From: an uncultured Mediterraneibacter sp.
GTDB taxonomy: Bacteria > Bacillota > Clostridia > Lachnospirales > Lachnospiraceae
Assembly (NCBI GenBank): GCA_944383695.1
Contig: CALWQP010000008.1
Span: forward strand, 1-64,000
Length of the DNA: 64,000 nt
Reading direction: 5' to 3'
Part shown: piece after piece, positions 25,140-34,831 of the stretch
Layout: every line of letters starts with the position of its first letter
How positions within the stretch are numbered: position 1 is the first letter of the stretch
Notes under the pieces: generated by a model
Databases searched by the model: none
What the model was told of the DNA's origin: nothing
The model's input: only the letters and a program-made list of their open reading frames with translations
Translations under genes and position numbers: made by a program

Positions 25140-26894
25140 TTAAATCTGAGATGTCATCCGGTATCCTTTCGTCCGTCTCCCGGTGTGTTCTTCTGAATAC
25201 AGGAAACAGGCGATTTTTCTTCTGCCAAAGGAATAGAGCCCGGGCGCCCCGGAACGGCAGCACTCCATGGTATATCCGCACAGCTCCGCAAAAGGGCATC
25301 CCTCTTCTCTTTCCTTCCCCCGCACGGTCTCTGCCGGCAAAACAGGGCGGGCTTTCCTTGCGGTCGGAAGGTCCGGCCGGGGCACTGCATTCAAAAGCAG
25401 TTTTGTATAAGGATGCCAGGGGTCGGTACAGACTTCTTTTGTATCTCCGGACTCTGCCATCCGCCCACGGTAGAGAACGCTGATCCTGCTACTGATCTTC
25501 CGTATTAGGGGCAGATCGTGGGAGATAAACAGACAGGCGATCCCTTTCTTCCTCTGGATCGAAAGGATCAGTTCTAGGATCTGGGATCTGGTGGCGGTAT
25601 CCAGAGCGGACAGCGCCTCGTCACAGATCAAAAGCTGCGGCTCTGATATGAGCGCCCTGGCAATACCGATTCGCTGTCTCTCCCCACCGGAAAATTCCTC
25701 CGGATAACGGTCCGCATCCTCACTGGAAAGTCCCACCAGGGAGAGCATCTCTTCCGCTTTTTTCCGCCTTTCCCCAGAGGTCATCTCCCCATGTGCCTTA
25801 AGCGCTTCACTTAAGGCCTGTCCTGCGGTAAGACATGGATTGAGAGATCCATAAGGGTCCTGAAACACCATCTGGATCTTTCCCCGACATGCTCTGGCTG
25901 AGGCTGCTGCCTCCACCTTTTCCCCTTTATAACAGATAACGCCGCTGTCCGGTTTCAGGAGACCGGTGAGGATCCTTGCCAGAGTCGTCTTACCGCTCCC
26001 GCTCTCCCCTGCCAGGGCATAGACCTCTCCCCTTCGGATATCAAAGGATATGTCCCGGATCCCGTCTTTTGTGCCAAACACTTTGGTCACATGCTCCAGG
26101 CGCAGCAGGATTTCCCCATCCCTGCTCCCTGCGGGAAGATACCTGTTTCCTCTTGTGTCCCGGAGAAGCTTTTTCGTATATTCCTGCTGCGGAGAATAGA
26201 AAATCTCTTCCGCCGCTCCCTGTTCAATGATCCGGCCGGACTGCATCACAAAGACTCTTCCGCACAGTGCCGCTATCACTCCCATATCATGACTGACTAC
26301 AAGAAGAGAGGTGTCCGTATCCTTCACGATCCGCTTTAAAAGCCGGAGGATCTGAGCCTGGACCGCCGCATCCAGAGCCGTGGTCGGCTCGTCTGCAATG
26401 ATCAGCTTCGGTTCACATGCAAGGGCAATGGCAATGGCGGTCCGCTGGCGCATCCCGCCAGACAGTTCAAAGGGATACTGCCTCATCCTGAGCTTTGGGT
26501 CACGGATTCCTGCCATTTCCAGAAGTTCCTCCGCCCGTTCCTTTGCCTCCTGTCTCGTACACTTCTTATGAGCACGGATCGTCTCTGTGATCTGACGGCC
26601 GATCTTCACCGCAGGGTTCAGGCAGCTTAAAGAATCCTGCAGGACCATGGCGATATCTCTCCCCGGGATCACCCGCTGCCCGCTGACAGAGATTTCATCT
26701 GCTGTAACCTCCGCATTTTCCGGCAAAAGCCCCATCACTGCCAGCATGGCCGTGCTCTTCCCTGAACCGGATTCTCCCACGATGCCGGCGGTCTCCCCCT
26801 GTTTTACGGAAAGGCTGATTTTATCCAGCACTTTTTTCCTTCCATTCCCTGTATGATATTGTACGCTCAGATTCTGTACCTCTAACACTTTCAT
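25140..26894 (-). CDS. Fused peptide-type ABC ATPase (DppD-DppF)
   Basis: A 584-residue protein containing two ABC ATPase domains. The first (1-250) has GESGSGKSTAM, LSGGMRQRTAIA and LIIADEPTTALD; the second (about 265-520) has GESGSGKTTLARIL, FSGGERQRIGIA and LLICDEALSALD. Each carries the oligopeptide-transport C-terminal extension; the last residues contain the CPFAELC-type cysteine cluster common in OppD/DppD. It powers the two permeases upstream, overlapping the second by four bases. In most bacteria these domains are separate genes. Confidence 0.93.
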   Translation of the reverse strand: MKVLEVQNLSVQYHTGNGRKKVLDKISLSVKQGETAGIVGESGSGKSTAMLAVMGLLPENAEVTADEISVSGQRVIPGRDIAMVLQDSLSCLNPAVKIGRQITETIRAHKKCTRQEAKERAEELLEMAGIRDPKLRMRQYPFELSGGMRQRTAIAIALACEPKLIIADEPTTALDAAVQAQILRLLKRIVKDTDTSLLVVSHDMGVIAALCGRVFVMQSGRIIEQGAAEEIFYSPQQEYTKKLLRDTRGNRYLPAGSRDGEILLRLEHVTKVFGTKDGIRDISFDIRRGEVYALAGESGSGKTTLARILTGLLKPDSGVICYKGEKVEAAASARACRGKIQMVFQDPYGSLNPCLTAGQALSEALKAHGEMTSGERRKKAEEMLSLVGLSSEDADRYPEEFSGGERQRIGIARALISEPQLLICDEALSALDTATRSQILELILSIQRKKGIACLFISHDLPLIRKISSRISVLYRGRMAESGDTKEVCTDPWHPYTKLLLNAVPRPDLPTARKARPVLPAETVRGKEREEGCPFAELCGYTMECCRSGAPGLYSFGRRKIACFLYSEEHTGRRTKGYRMTSQI

Positions 26895-27751
26895 AGGCTC
26901 TTTCCTCTCCGGAGCTGTCTCTCTGCGACTGTTCCCACTGCGTTAAGGGCGAGGAGCATCACGCACAGCACGAGCAGCGGGCAGATCATTTGGCTGGGAT
27001 ACACCAGCATCTGGCTACGCGCCTCCTGGATGATCGTTCCGAGACTTGCGGAGGGAGCAGCCAGTCCGACTCCGAGAAAACTTAAGAATGCTTCTGTAAA
27101 TATTGCCTGAGGAACCAGGAAGATCAGATTCACAAGGATTGATCCCGCCGCATTGGGGAGCAAATGCCGCCACAGGATCCGCAGGGGAGACAGTCCCTCC
27201 ATCCTTGCCGCAGCCGCAAAATCTGTCTCCTTCAGTCTCTGGATTTCTCCCCGGATGATCCGGGCCATGTCGATCCACCCTGCCACGCACAGCCCCAGAA
27301 TGATACTCCCGGCCCCGGCTCCCGCCGTAAGCGTGATCAGTATCACATAGAGCATGGATGGAACAGAGGCAATGACGTCCGCAATGCGCATCATGGCCAT
27401 ATCCGCATATTTTCCGGCATACCCCGCGGCCACGCCGTAGAGTATGCCCACACAGGCGTTAATCAGGGCGCTGGCAGTGCCGATCAGCAGGCTGATCCCT
27501 GCCCCATACCATACCCGGGCGAAGATGTCCCTTCCAAACTTGTCCGTCCCAAACAGATGGGTCAGGGACATGGCCTGATTCTGAAGCTCTGCATTCTGCT
27601 CCGAATAAGACCACGGCCAGAACAACGGCACAAGAACAGCCAGCAGGACCCATACACCAAGAATGATGCATCCTGCAGACGCCTGCCTGCTGCCTCTGGT
27701 CAGCTGTGCCATGTAACTTCTCATCTTCACGGAACCCGCCTCCTCTCTCAT
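26891..27751 (-). CDS. Peptide-type ABC permease (DppC/NikC-like)
   Basis: A 286-residue BPD_transp_1 permease with an N-terminal OppC-like helix, FGTDKFGRDIFARVWYGA (the typical motif before helix 2), and the EAA loop region RMEGLSPLRILWRHLLPN that contacts the ATPase. About six membrane helices. It pairs with the DppB-like permease 12 bp upstream and overlaps the ATPase gene. Confidence 0.92.
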   Translation of the reverse strand: MREEAGSVKMRSYMAQLTRGSRQASAGCIILGVWVLLAVLVPLFWPWSYSEQNAELQNQAMSLTHLFGTDKFGRDIFARVWYGAGISLLIGTASALINACVGILYGVAAGYAGKYADMAMMRIADVIASVPSMLYVILITLTAGAGAGSIILGLCVAGWIDMARIIRGEIQRLKETDFAAAARMEGLSPLRILWRHLLPNAAGSILVNLIFLVPQAIFTEAFLSFLGVGLAAPSASLGTIIQEARSQMLVYPSQMICPLLVLCVMLLALNAVGTVAERQLRRGKSL

Positions 27752-27763
27752 CGTATTTCCTGT

Positions 27764-28690
27764 CTATTTATCGCTGTACGAACGCCGCATCCCCGGATCC
27801 ATCCAGGCACAGATAAGGTCCGTTGCCAGGTTTACTGCGATTACCACTGTCCCCATAAAAACCGTCAGCCCCAGTATCAGCGTATAGTCCCTGTTCGTGA
27901 TGGAGCTGACAAACTCGCGGCCAAGCCCCGGGATGGTGTAAATACTCTCCACAACAAAGCTTCCGGTAAGCAGGAATGCAGATGCAGGACCCACATAATT
28001 CAGGACAGGGATCCACGCGTTTTTCAGGGCATGGGTAAAAATGATCCTTCCTCTTCCCAGTCCTTTTGCACGCGCGAACAGTACATACTGCTTTCCCATT
28101 TCCACGGCAAGAGTGTTTCCCATTAACCGGGAAATGACGGCCGTAGGATAGAGGGCAAGCGACAGTACCGGAAGTACATAATGTGCCGGAGTCAAAAGCC
28201 CTGCTGAAGGGAACCAGCCGAGCTTCACGCTGAACACAAAGAGCAGCAGGATCGCAGCGGCAAAATTCGGGATTCCTGCCAGGAGCATTCCCCCTGCCGC
28301 AATGCCCTCCCGGACAATCCTTCTCTTTGACACTGCTCTTAAGATTCCCAGTCCTGTTCCCAGTACCACTGCCACCAAAAGGGCAATCAGCCCCAGCGAC
28401 ACTGTGACCGGCCATGTCCTCCCGATAATCTCAGCCACTGTTGTACCCGGTTCCTGGTAAGAAACTCCCAGATCGCCCTGCACAAGATTTCCCATATAGG
28501 TCAGATACTGGTCAAAAAGCGCCTCGTTCAATCCGTATTCCTCCTCCACCGCCTCCACGACCCGGCCTGACACTCCTCCGTTCTGGAAGGGGCTGCCCGG
28601 TATGAGACGGACGAGGAAAAAGGTGACGGTGACAAGGACGAGCAGGGAAACCAGCCCTGTCGCCAGACGTTTGAATGTATATCCAGGCAT
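27764..28690 (-). CDS. Peptide-type ABC permease (DppB/NikB-like)
   Basis: A 308-residue permease beginning with the classic OppB start (TFKRLATGLVSLLVLVTVTF, then LVRLIPGSPF). The EAA loop is FARAKGLGRGRIIFTHALKNA, and GSFVVESIYTIPGLGREFV is conserved. Six helices are expected. First gene of the embedded transporter, 26 bp after cobA-hemD, with AAAGGAGG before the ATG, so it is cotranscribed with heme/cobalamin genes. Confidence 0.92.
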   Translation of the reverse strand: MPGYTFKRLATGLVSLLVLVTVTFFLVRLIPGSPFQNGGVSGRVVEAVEEEYGLNEALFDQYLTYMGNLVQGDLGVSYQEPGTTVAEIIGRTWPVTVSLGLIALLVAVVLGTGLGILRAVSKRRIVREGIAAGGMLLAGIPNFAAAILLLFVFSVKLGWFPSAGLLTPAHYVLPVLSLALYPTAVISRLMGNTLAVEMGKQYVLFARAKGLGRGRIIFTHALKNAWIPVLNYVGPASAFLLTGSFVVESIYTIPGLGREFVSSITNRDYTLILGLTVFMGTVVIAVNLATDLICAWMDPGMRRSYSDK

Positions 28691-28716
28691 CAGCCTGCCC
28701 TCCTTTCCTGGCAGCT

Positions 28717-30291
28717 CTATATTTCTTTGTTTTTCTGCTGTACTTCTTTTCCAAACAGCTCTATGATCTTTTCTACTAGTGCATCCGTGGAGGCCTGGTC
28801 CGACACCTGGACCTGCATCCCATGTTTCTCCGCTTCCGCCGCAGTCTGTTCCCCGATGCAGACCGCCCGGATCTTCCCATAGTCTACATCCTTTATCACC
28901 CCTGCAAAACCTTTGACCGTGGATCCGCTTGTAAAGGTCACGGCATCGATCTCTCCGTTTTCCAGCATCTCCCGGATCTTCTCCTGAAGGAATGGATGGG
29001 TCTCATACAAAGTCCGGTAAAGCGGGATATCCTCCACCTTCATCCCTGAGGCAAGCAGGGGCGGCAGAAGTTCTTCCGAGCCTTTCTCTGCCCGCGCCAC
29101 TGTGATACGGCTGCCTTTTACCGCTGACTGGGCAAGCGCGTTTCCCAAAGAGGCCGCGCTGTACACTTCCGGGACAAGATCCGGGATAAGCCCTCGTCCT
29201 TCCAGGGCGGAAGCCGTTCCTGAACCGATAGCGGCAATGCGCACATCCGCTCCCCGGGCAGAGAGCTTTCTGATATCTATCCCCAGTTCCATGAGCTGGC
29301 TGAAAAAGATATCCACTCCAGCAGGGCTGGTAAAGACAAGCCACTCCTGATCTGTGTGTGTCCCAAACACTTCCAGGGCTTTTTTCAGCCTCTCGTTCGG
29401 ACAGATGGGCTCCGTGCGGATCGCCGGCATTTCTATGACCTGGGCACCCAGCGCGCGGAGACGTTCCGCAAGGGAAGAGCTGCTCTTTCTCGGTCTTGTG
29501 ATCACGAACTGTCTTCCGCCAAGCACGCGGTCTTCCGCCCAGTGCATCTGACCGGAGAGCCCGCACACCTTCCCAACCATGATGATGGCAGGGGGGCTGA
29601 TGCCCGCACGGTCAGACGCTTCTTTCAGGGTGCTCACCGTTGCTGTCACCCTTCTCTGCCCGGCAGAAGTCCCATTCTCCAGGACAGCAGCCGGCATATC
29701 CGGATCCATCCCCGCCTCCGTCAGCCCATTTAAAAGAGAGTCCATGGAGGAGAGTCCCATCAGGAATACGAGAGTCCCCTTCACTCTGACAAGCGCCGGG
29801 AAATCCAGTTCCACCTTTCCTCCTTTTTTCGCGTGTCCGGTGATCACATGGAACGAAGAGGCATGATCCCGGTGAGTCACAGGTATCCCGGCATAGGCAG
29901 GGACCGCCGCTGCGGAAGTCACTCCGGGAACAACCTCAAAGGGGATGTCCTCCTGAAGGAGGCTTTCCAGTTCCTCACCGCCTCTCCCGAACACAAAGGG
30001 GTCTCCGCCTTTTAACCGGAGGATATGTTTTCCTTTTTTCGCCTCCCGCACAAGAATCCGGTTGATCTCCTCCTGGGGAACCGGGTGGTTTCCCGCGTGC
30101 TTTCCCACATAGATCACTTGTTTGTCCTCCGGAATCCTGCTTAAGATTTCCGCGCTGATCAGGGCGTCGTACACGACCACGTCCGCGCTTTCTATCAATT
30201 CTGCTGTCTTCAGCGTGAGAAGGGCCGCGTCCCCGGGACCCGCGCCTGCAAGCCATACCTTTCCCCTTTTTTCTTTATACGTAGTTTCCAT
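28717..30291 (-). CDS. cobA-hemD: Uroporphyrinogen-III methyltransferase / uroporphyrinogen-III synthase fusion
   Basis: A 524-residue bifunctional enzyme. Residues 1-245 are the SAM-dependent methyltransferase (KVWLAGAGPGDAALLTLKTA; LKGGDPFVFGRGGEE) that makes precorrin-2. Residues about 255-515 are HemD (FVITRPRKSSSSLAERLRALGA; TFTSGSTVKGF), which closes the hydroxymethylbilane ring. The fusion channels product from HemC, encoded 15 bp upstream, into the corrinoid branch and is common in clostridia. A GGAAGGGGAC site precedes the ATG. Confidence 0.95.
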   Translation of the reverse strand: METTYKEKRGKVWLAGAGPGDAALLTLKTAELIESADVVVYDALISAEILSRIPEDKQVIYVGKHAGNHPVPQEEINRILVREAKKGKHILRLKGGDPFVFGRGGEELESLLQEDIPFEVVPGVTSAAAVPAYAGIPVTHRDHASSFHVITGHAKKGGKVELDFPALVRVKGTLVFLMGLSSMDSLLNGLTEAGMDPDMPAAVLENGTSAGQRRVTATVSTLKEASDRAGISPPAIIMVGKVCGLSGQMHWAEDRVLGGRQFVITRPRKSSSSLAERLRALGAQVIEMPAIRTEPICPNERLKKALEVFGTHTDQEWLVFTSPAGVDIFFSQLMELGIDIRKLSARGADVRIAAIGSGTASALEGRGLIPDLVPEVYSAASLGNALAQSAVKGSRITVARAEKGSEELLPPLLASGMKVEDIPLYRTLYETHPFLQEKIREMLENGEIDAVTFTSGSTVKGFAGVIKDVDYGKIRAVCIGEQTAAEAEKHGMQVQVSDQASTDALVEKIIELFGKEVQQKNKEI

Positions 30292-30306
30292 CGCCCTGTC
30301 CCCTTC

Positions 30307-31188
30307 CTAAATGCGCCGCATCAGCTCCTGCGCCAGTTTTTCTCCGGCATGGACGGCATGGGCCGTATCCGCACACACCGCTCCTTTTACATACTGTCCG
30401 GTCTTTTCATCAAAATACAGTCCTTCCAGCCTCAGCTCATTTCCCTTTACCCTGGCATATGCCGCGCAGGGGGAAGTGCATCCCCCACCTACTGTGCGGA
30501 TAAACTGGCGCTCCGCCTGCGCCGCCGCCCGGCTCTCAAGACAGTCCAGACGCTCCATCCACTCATACATCTCCCCCTGTCTTCCCTGGACGGCAAGGAT
30601 GCCCTGTCCTGCGGCGGGAACCATCTCCTCCACGGAAAAATACCGGAAGATCTCCTTCTCCATTCCCAGGCGCTTCAGGCCGGCTGCCGCCAGGATCGTC
30701 CCATCATAGCCCTCTGTCTGCAGCCTGTGCATCCGGGTCTGCACATTCCCACGGATGCCCCGGAACATGCATCCCGGATACAGCGCCTTCATCTGGAGCG
30801 TCCTTCTCCGGCTGGATGTGCCGATGACCAGAGACTCAGGGATCGCGCCAAGTCCTTTCTTCAGAAGCAGCACATCTCTTGGATCCTCCCGCCTGCTGTA
30901 CGCAAGGACAGGAAGGTCCTCCCTCTCCTCCATTGGCATATCCTTCAGGCTGTGCACGGCAAGGTCAATCCTTCCTTCCATTAAGGCGTGGTCGAGTTCT
31001 TTCACAAACAGCCCTTTTCCTCCGATCTTCTCCAGGCTTTTGTCCAGTATCTTATCTCCGGTCGTCTTCATGGTGACGATCTCTGCCTTTATCCCAGGAG
31101 CTTGTTTTTCCAGCAGTCCCTTTATGATCTCCGCCTGTTTTACAGCAAGGGCGCTCTCCCTGCTTCCGATCCGTATTACAGTATACAT
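30307..31188 (-). CDS. hemC: Hydroxymethylbilane synthase (porphobilinogen deaminase)
   Basis: A 293-residue enzyme joining four porphobilinogen units. Conserved features: RIGSRESALAVKQ at the start, DLAVHSLKDMP with the catalytic Asp near 81, GTSSRRRTLQ, and the dipyrromethane-cofactor Cys in GGGCTSPCAAYA near 238. Length is normal. It overlaps the end of cbiP by 13 bp. It is the earliest tetrapyrrole step in this window; genes for ALA and porphobilinogen formation are elsewhere. Confidence 0.95.
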   Translation of the reverse strand: MYTVIRIGSRESALAVKQAEIIKGLLEKQAPGIKAEIVTMKTTGDKILDKSLEKIGGKGLFVKELDHALMEGRIDLAVHSLKDMPMEEREDLPVLAYSRREDPRDVLLLKKGLGAIPESLVIGTSSRRRTLQMKALYPGCMFRGIRGNVQTRMHRLQTEGYDGTILAAAGLKRLGMEKEIFRYFSVEEMVPAAGQGILAVQGRQGEMYEWMERLDCLESRAAAQAERQFIRTVGGGCTSPCAAYARVKGNELRLEGLYFDEKTGQYVKGAVCADTAHAVHAGEKLAQELMRRI

Positions 31189-32723
31189 GGTGCATCATTT
31201 CCCTTCTCTATGATCCGATAGACAGCCTCCATATCCACACTTTCACGGATAATGTCAGCCAGCCTGTCATACTGTTCCTCTTTATACGCGTTCCAGTCTC
31301 TTGCCCGGACCTGTGCAGGGTCGTATCCTTTCTTTTTCAGGAGGGCCGACAAAAATCCCCCCGCAGCCTCCGGATCGTCAAAAATCCCATGGACATAGCA
31401 TCCATACACATTTCCGCGGCAGGCACCGTCCCGGTGGACACGTCCCCCTCCGGTCCCATCTCTGTGTCCGGTTTCCTCTGAAACCGCGGCAAACGGCCTG
31501 CCGCCTTCCTGGAGGACACTTTCACCCATATGGATCTCATATCCGGTAAATGACACTCCGGACAGTTCTTTTAAAAGACCCTCCAGGTGCAGAAAACTGC
31601 CCTCTGCCCTTGTCCTTTTCTTTTCCTGCCGGAACACGGTTCTCACAGGCAGAAGTCCCATACCTGTTACGGTCCCTTTCTGCTCTGTGCCGTCCGGATC
31701 TGAAATCTCCTGTCCCAGCATCTGATAGCCCCCGCAGATGCCAAATACAAGACCGCCCCGGTCCGCGAATCGGAGGATCTTAGCCTCCAGGCCGTTCTGG
31801 CGCATCCAGAGCAGGTCCCGGATCGTATTTTTGCTGCCCGGCAGGAACACCGCGTCCGGCTCCCCGAATTCCGCCGGGGAACCAATATACCTTACAGACA
31901 CCTCCTCCAGCGATTCCAGAGGCGCGAAATCCGTAAAGTTGGAGATTCTCGGAAGGCGGATAACGGCAATGTCCACAAGCCCGGCGCTGTCTTTTCTGCG
32001 GAGCCGCTCAGTCAGGCTGTCCTCCTCGTCAATATCCAGATAGAAATAGGGCACGACCCCCAGCACCGGAATCCCGGTCCGCTCCTCCAGCATCGTCAGT
32101 CCCGGCTTTAAGATCGAGACATCCCCCCGGAATTTATTGATGATGGTCCCCTTAATGCGCTGACGTTCTTTCTCTTCCAGCAGCATGACCGTTCCAGCAA
32201 TCTGGGCAAACACCCCTCCCCGGTCGATATCCCCTGCAAGGAGCACCGGCGCGTCCGCCATCTCCGCCATTCCCATATTCACGATATCATCCTGTTTCAG
32301 ATTGATCTCCGCAGGGCTTCCGGCCCCCTCAATGACGATCACGTCATATTGGGAGGAAAGTTTTGCATAGGCATCCATGACCGCAGGGATATAGTCCCTC
32401 TTACGGCGGTAATATTCTACAGCGGACATCACTCCCACAGGCTTTCCGTTTATGATCACCTGGGAGCCGGTGTCATTGGTAGGTTTGAGCAGGATGGGAT
32501 TCATGCATACATCCGGTTCGATGCCAGCGGCTTCCGCCTGCATGACCTGCGCCCGCCCCATCTCCAGCCCATCCCGGGTGATATACGAATTCAGGGCCAT
32601 GTTCTGGGACTTAAAGGGAGCTGCCTTCACACCGTCCTGTCTCAGCACGCGGCACAGTCCTCCCGCAAGGACGCTCTTCCCCACATTCGACATGGTTCCC
32701 TGTATCATGATCGGTCTTGCCAT
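31176..32723 (-). CDS. cbiP: Cobyric acid synthase
   Basis: A 515-residue amidotransferase that amidates four side chains of adenosylcobyrinic a,c-diamide using glutamine and ATP. An N-terminal synthetase domain (P-loop-like GTMSNVGKSVLAGGLCR; FKSQNMALNS) is followed by a class I glutaminase-like domain with the nucleophile region VFGICGGYQMLG near residue 333 and a C-terminal His in GCYVHGIF. Length is typical. It overlaps both cobD upstream and hemC downstream. Confidence 0.95.
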   Translation of the reverse strand: MARPIMIQGTMSNVGKSVLAGGLCRVLRQDGVKAAPFKSQNMALNSYITRDGLEMGRAQVMQAEAAGIEPDVCMNPILLKPTNDTGSQVIINGKPVGVMSAVEYYRRKRDYIPAVMDAYAKLSSQYDVIVIEGAGSPAEINLKQDDIVNMGMAEMADAPVLLAGDIDRGGVFAQIAGTVMLLEEKERQRIKGTIINKFRGDVSILKPGLTMLEERTGIPVLGVVPYFYLDIDEEDSLTERLRRKDSAGLVDIAVIRLPRISNFTDFAPLESLEEVSVRYIGSPAEFGEPDAVFLPGSKNTIRDLLWMRQNGLEAKILRFADRGGLVFGICGGYQMLGQEISDPDGTEQKGTVTGMGLLPVRTVFRQEKKRTRAEGSFLHLEGLLKELSGVSFTGYEIHMGESVLQEGGRPFAAVSEETGHRDGTGGGRVHRDGACRGNVYGCYVHGIFDDPEAAGGFLSALLKKKGYDPAQVRARDWNAYKEEQYDRLADIIRESVDMEAVYRIIEKGNDAPCIL

Positions 32724-33778
32724 CCGTATGTCCTCCTTTCACTGAGTTCTCTGAGGGCTTTCACCAGCAGGTCGTTCTCCTCCGGCAGCCTCACGGCAGT
32801 GCGGTACCATCCTTTCCCAAGACCCGGGTAGTTCCCGCAGTCCCGGACCAGGATGCCCTTCTCCTTTAACCCTTCCGCCAGATCCATGTTGCTGTACATC
32901 AGGATAAAATTCGCCTCTGACGGGATCACGCGTATTCCCAGCCCTGCAAGCTCCTGTTCCATCCGAGCCCGCTCTGCCCGGACCAGCGCTCTCGTCTTAT
33001 CCGCCTTGAGGCTCTCCTCCTCAGAAAGAGCGGCAATTCCCGCCTCCTGGGCCGGGATGGAGACGCTCCATGGCTGGCGCGCCATGCACATCCTCTCCAG
33101 CAGTCCTGTATCAGAAGTGATCCCATACCCGAGCCGCAGTCCGGGGATGGCATGCATTTTGGTAAATGCCCTCACTGCAAAGAGCCATGGGAAATCACGG
33201 GCCTCTGTCTCCAGACAGAATTTCTTTTCCCGGTCTGCAAATTCTATGAAACACTCATCCAGCACAAGCCGGATTTCCTTCTTGTGGCAGCGGTCCATGA
33301 TCCTGCGCAGAAGCGCTTCCGGGATCACCTGCCCCGCCGGGTTCGAAGGAGAACAGAGGAACACCATGTCCAGATCTTCTGTCAGGTCGTCAAGGAACCT
33401 CTCCGTCAGCCGGAAATTCTCTCTTTCTTCCAGCAAATGATATTGTGGCTGGCAGTTCACCGCACGGAGCGCCTGCTCATATTCAGAGAACGCTGGTACA
33501 GGGATGAGCGCTTTTTTTGGTTTTTCGGCTGTCACAATGGAGAATATCAGCTCTGCCGCTCCATTTCCCGGCAGGATAAACTTCTCAGGAACCCCCAGCT
33601 TTTCTGACAGGGCGGCCTTCAGGTCACGGCATTGGCTGTCCGGATAGGCGCAGCATTTGTCCACCCCCCGCTTTGCCGCCTCAAGCACGGCTTCCGACGG
33701 TCCAAACGGATTTACATTAACTGAAAAATCCAGCATGTCTTTATATGTATAAATGTCTCCTCCGTGTCCGTACTCCAT
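32705..33778 (-). CDS. cobD: L-threonine-O-3-phosphate decarboxylase
   Basis: A 357-residue PLP enzyme of the class I aminotransferase fold that makes (R)-1-amino-2-propanol phosphate, the linker of the nucleotide loop. It begins EYGHGGDIY; PLP-binding features are FLCSPSNPAGQ, LVLDECFIEF and the Schiff-base Lys in VRAFTKMHAIPGLRLGY. The frame opens at 33898, but the ATG at 33778 has AAAAAGGAGAAGGAC before it and matches the family start. No threonine kinase (PduX type) is seen nearby. Confidence 0.93.
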   Translation of the reverse strand: MEYGHGGDIYTYKDMLDFSVNVNPFGPSEAVLEAAKRGVDKCCAYPDSQCRDLKAALSEKLGVPEKFILPGNGAAELIFSIVTAEKPKKALIPVPAFSEYEQALRAVNCQPQYHLLEERENFRLTERFLDDLTEDLDMVFLCSPSNPAGQVIPEALLRRIMDRCHKKEIRLVLDECFIEFADREKKFCLETEARDFPWLFAVRAFTKMHAIPGLRLGYGITSDTGLLERMCMARQPWSVSIPAQEAGIAALSEEESLKADKTRALVRAERARMEQELAGLGIRVIPSEANFILMYSNMDLAEGLKEKGILVRDCGNYPGLGKGWYRTAVRLPEENDLLVKALRELSERRTYGWQDRS

Positions 33779-33858
33779 GTCCTTCTCCTTTTTGTTTCTA
33801 TTTCTTCCCTGCTGTATCCCCTCATTTCCCGCTCCGTCCGGGTTCTGCCGGGGCTCTA

Positions 33859-34818
33859 TCAGAGCAGCAGGATCACCGCAAGTTTTATCCCTCCGCACAG
33901 GATGAAGGTCAAAATCTCTGTGGCGTACATGAGCCGTCCTGTCCTTATGATGTCCTCAGGCTCGATACCGTGCAGGGGATCCCCGATAAATTCTTTTTTA
34001 TAAAGTTTCCCGAAGTAGACTGCATCCCCGGCGAGCTGTACGCCCAGAGCTCCCGCGCACACAGATTCTGTCTGAGCCGCGTTGGGACTTGCGTGTTTCT
34101 TCCGGTCCCGGCGGTAGATCTTCCACGCATTCTTTCCATTCAGTCCGGTGAGAAACGCCGCCGCTGTCATGAGAAGCGCTGTGACACGCGCCGGGATATA
34201 GTTGAATACATCGTCCATTTTTGCCGGAATCCTGCCAAAATACAGGTATTGATTATTTTTATAGCCCAGCATGGAGTCCATCGTATTGACTGCCTTGTAC
34301 AGAAATCCCAGCGGAGCCCCTCCGATCAGCAGATAAAGCAGAGGGGCCGTTACTCCGTCAGAAGTATTCTCCGCCACAGTCTCCACGGCCGCCTTCGTGA
34401 CCCCTTCCTCTGTCAGCTCGTGTGTGTCTCTGCCCACAATCATGGAGACCGCTTTTCTCGCCCCCGGAAGATCCCGGGCTTTCAGCCGGTCATACACTTT
34501 CCTGCCCTCAGATGCCAGGCATCGCGCCGCCAGGATCTGGAAGCACCAGAATGCCTCCAGCAGGAAGCGGAGCGCCGGATGGACCCACCCTGCAAGAGAG
34601 AGCAGGCCAAAGGGGATCAGGAATGCCGGCAACGCGGTCAGGACCCACAGCACGCCTCCCGCGGCAGTCAGATGCGAGCCGCACACTTTCCTCAGTTTTC
34701 TCTCCGCCCATGAGAGCCAGCTCCCGATAAGCCGCACCGGATGGTACATCCAGACCGGGTCTCCAAAAAGCAGATCCAGTAATAATCCCGCCGCGCAGGC
34801 TGCAAGTGACATGAGCAT
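33859..34818 (-). CDS. cbiB: Adenosylcobinamide-phosphate synthase
   Basis: A 319-residue integral membrane protein that attaches aminopropanol phosphate to adenosylcobyric acid. Conserved opening LLLDLLFGDPVWMYHPVRLIG, then membrane helices (about 50-85, 160-180, 205-230 and near the C-terminus), and conserved VAENTSDGVTAPLLYLLIGG and AVNTMDSMLGYKN. The open frame extends to 34992, but AAAGGAGAG lies upstream of the ATG at 34818. It follows cobC by 13 bp. Confidence 0.93.
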   Translation of the reverse strand: MLMSLAACAAGLLLDLLFGDPVWMYHPVRLIGSWLSWAERKLRKVCGSHLTAAGGVLWVLTALPAFLIPFGLLSLAGWVHPALRFLLEAFWCFQILAARCLASEGRKVYDRLKARDLPGARKAVSMIVGRDTHELTEEGVTKAAVETVAENTSDGVTAPLLYLLIGGAPLGFLYKAVNTMDSMLGYKNNQYLYFGRIPAKMDDVFNYIPARVTALLMTAAAFLTGLNGKNAWKIYRRDRKKHASPNAAQTESVCAGALGVQLAGDAVYFGKLYKKEFIGDPLHGIEPEDIIRTGRLMYATEILTFILCGGIKLAVILLL

Positions 34819-34831
34819 CTTTTCCTCTCCT

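Noticed and set aside
27164-28126. A 320-codon plus-strand open frame opposite the permease genes
   Set aside because: It is the complement of well-supported permease genes; no ribosome binding site, and His/Pro/Arg-rich composition typical of shadow frames in GC-rich DNA.
33745-34713. A 322-codon plus-strand open frame opposite cbiB
   Set aside because: Shadow of cbiB and cobD; no start signal or recognisable motif.
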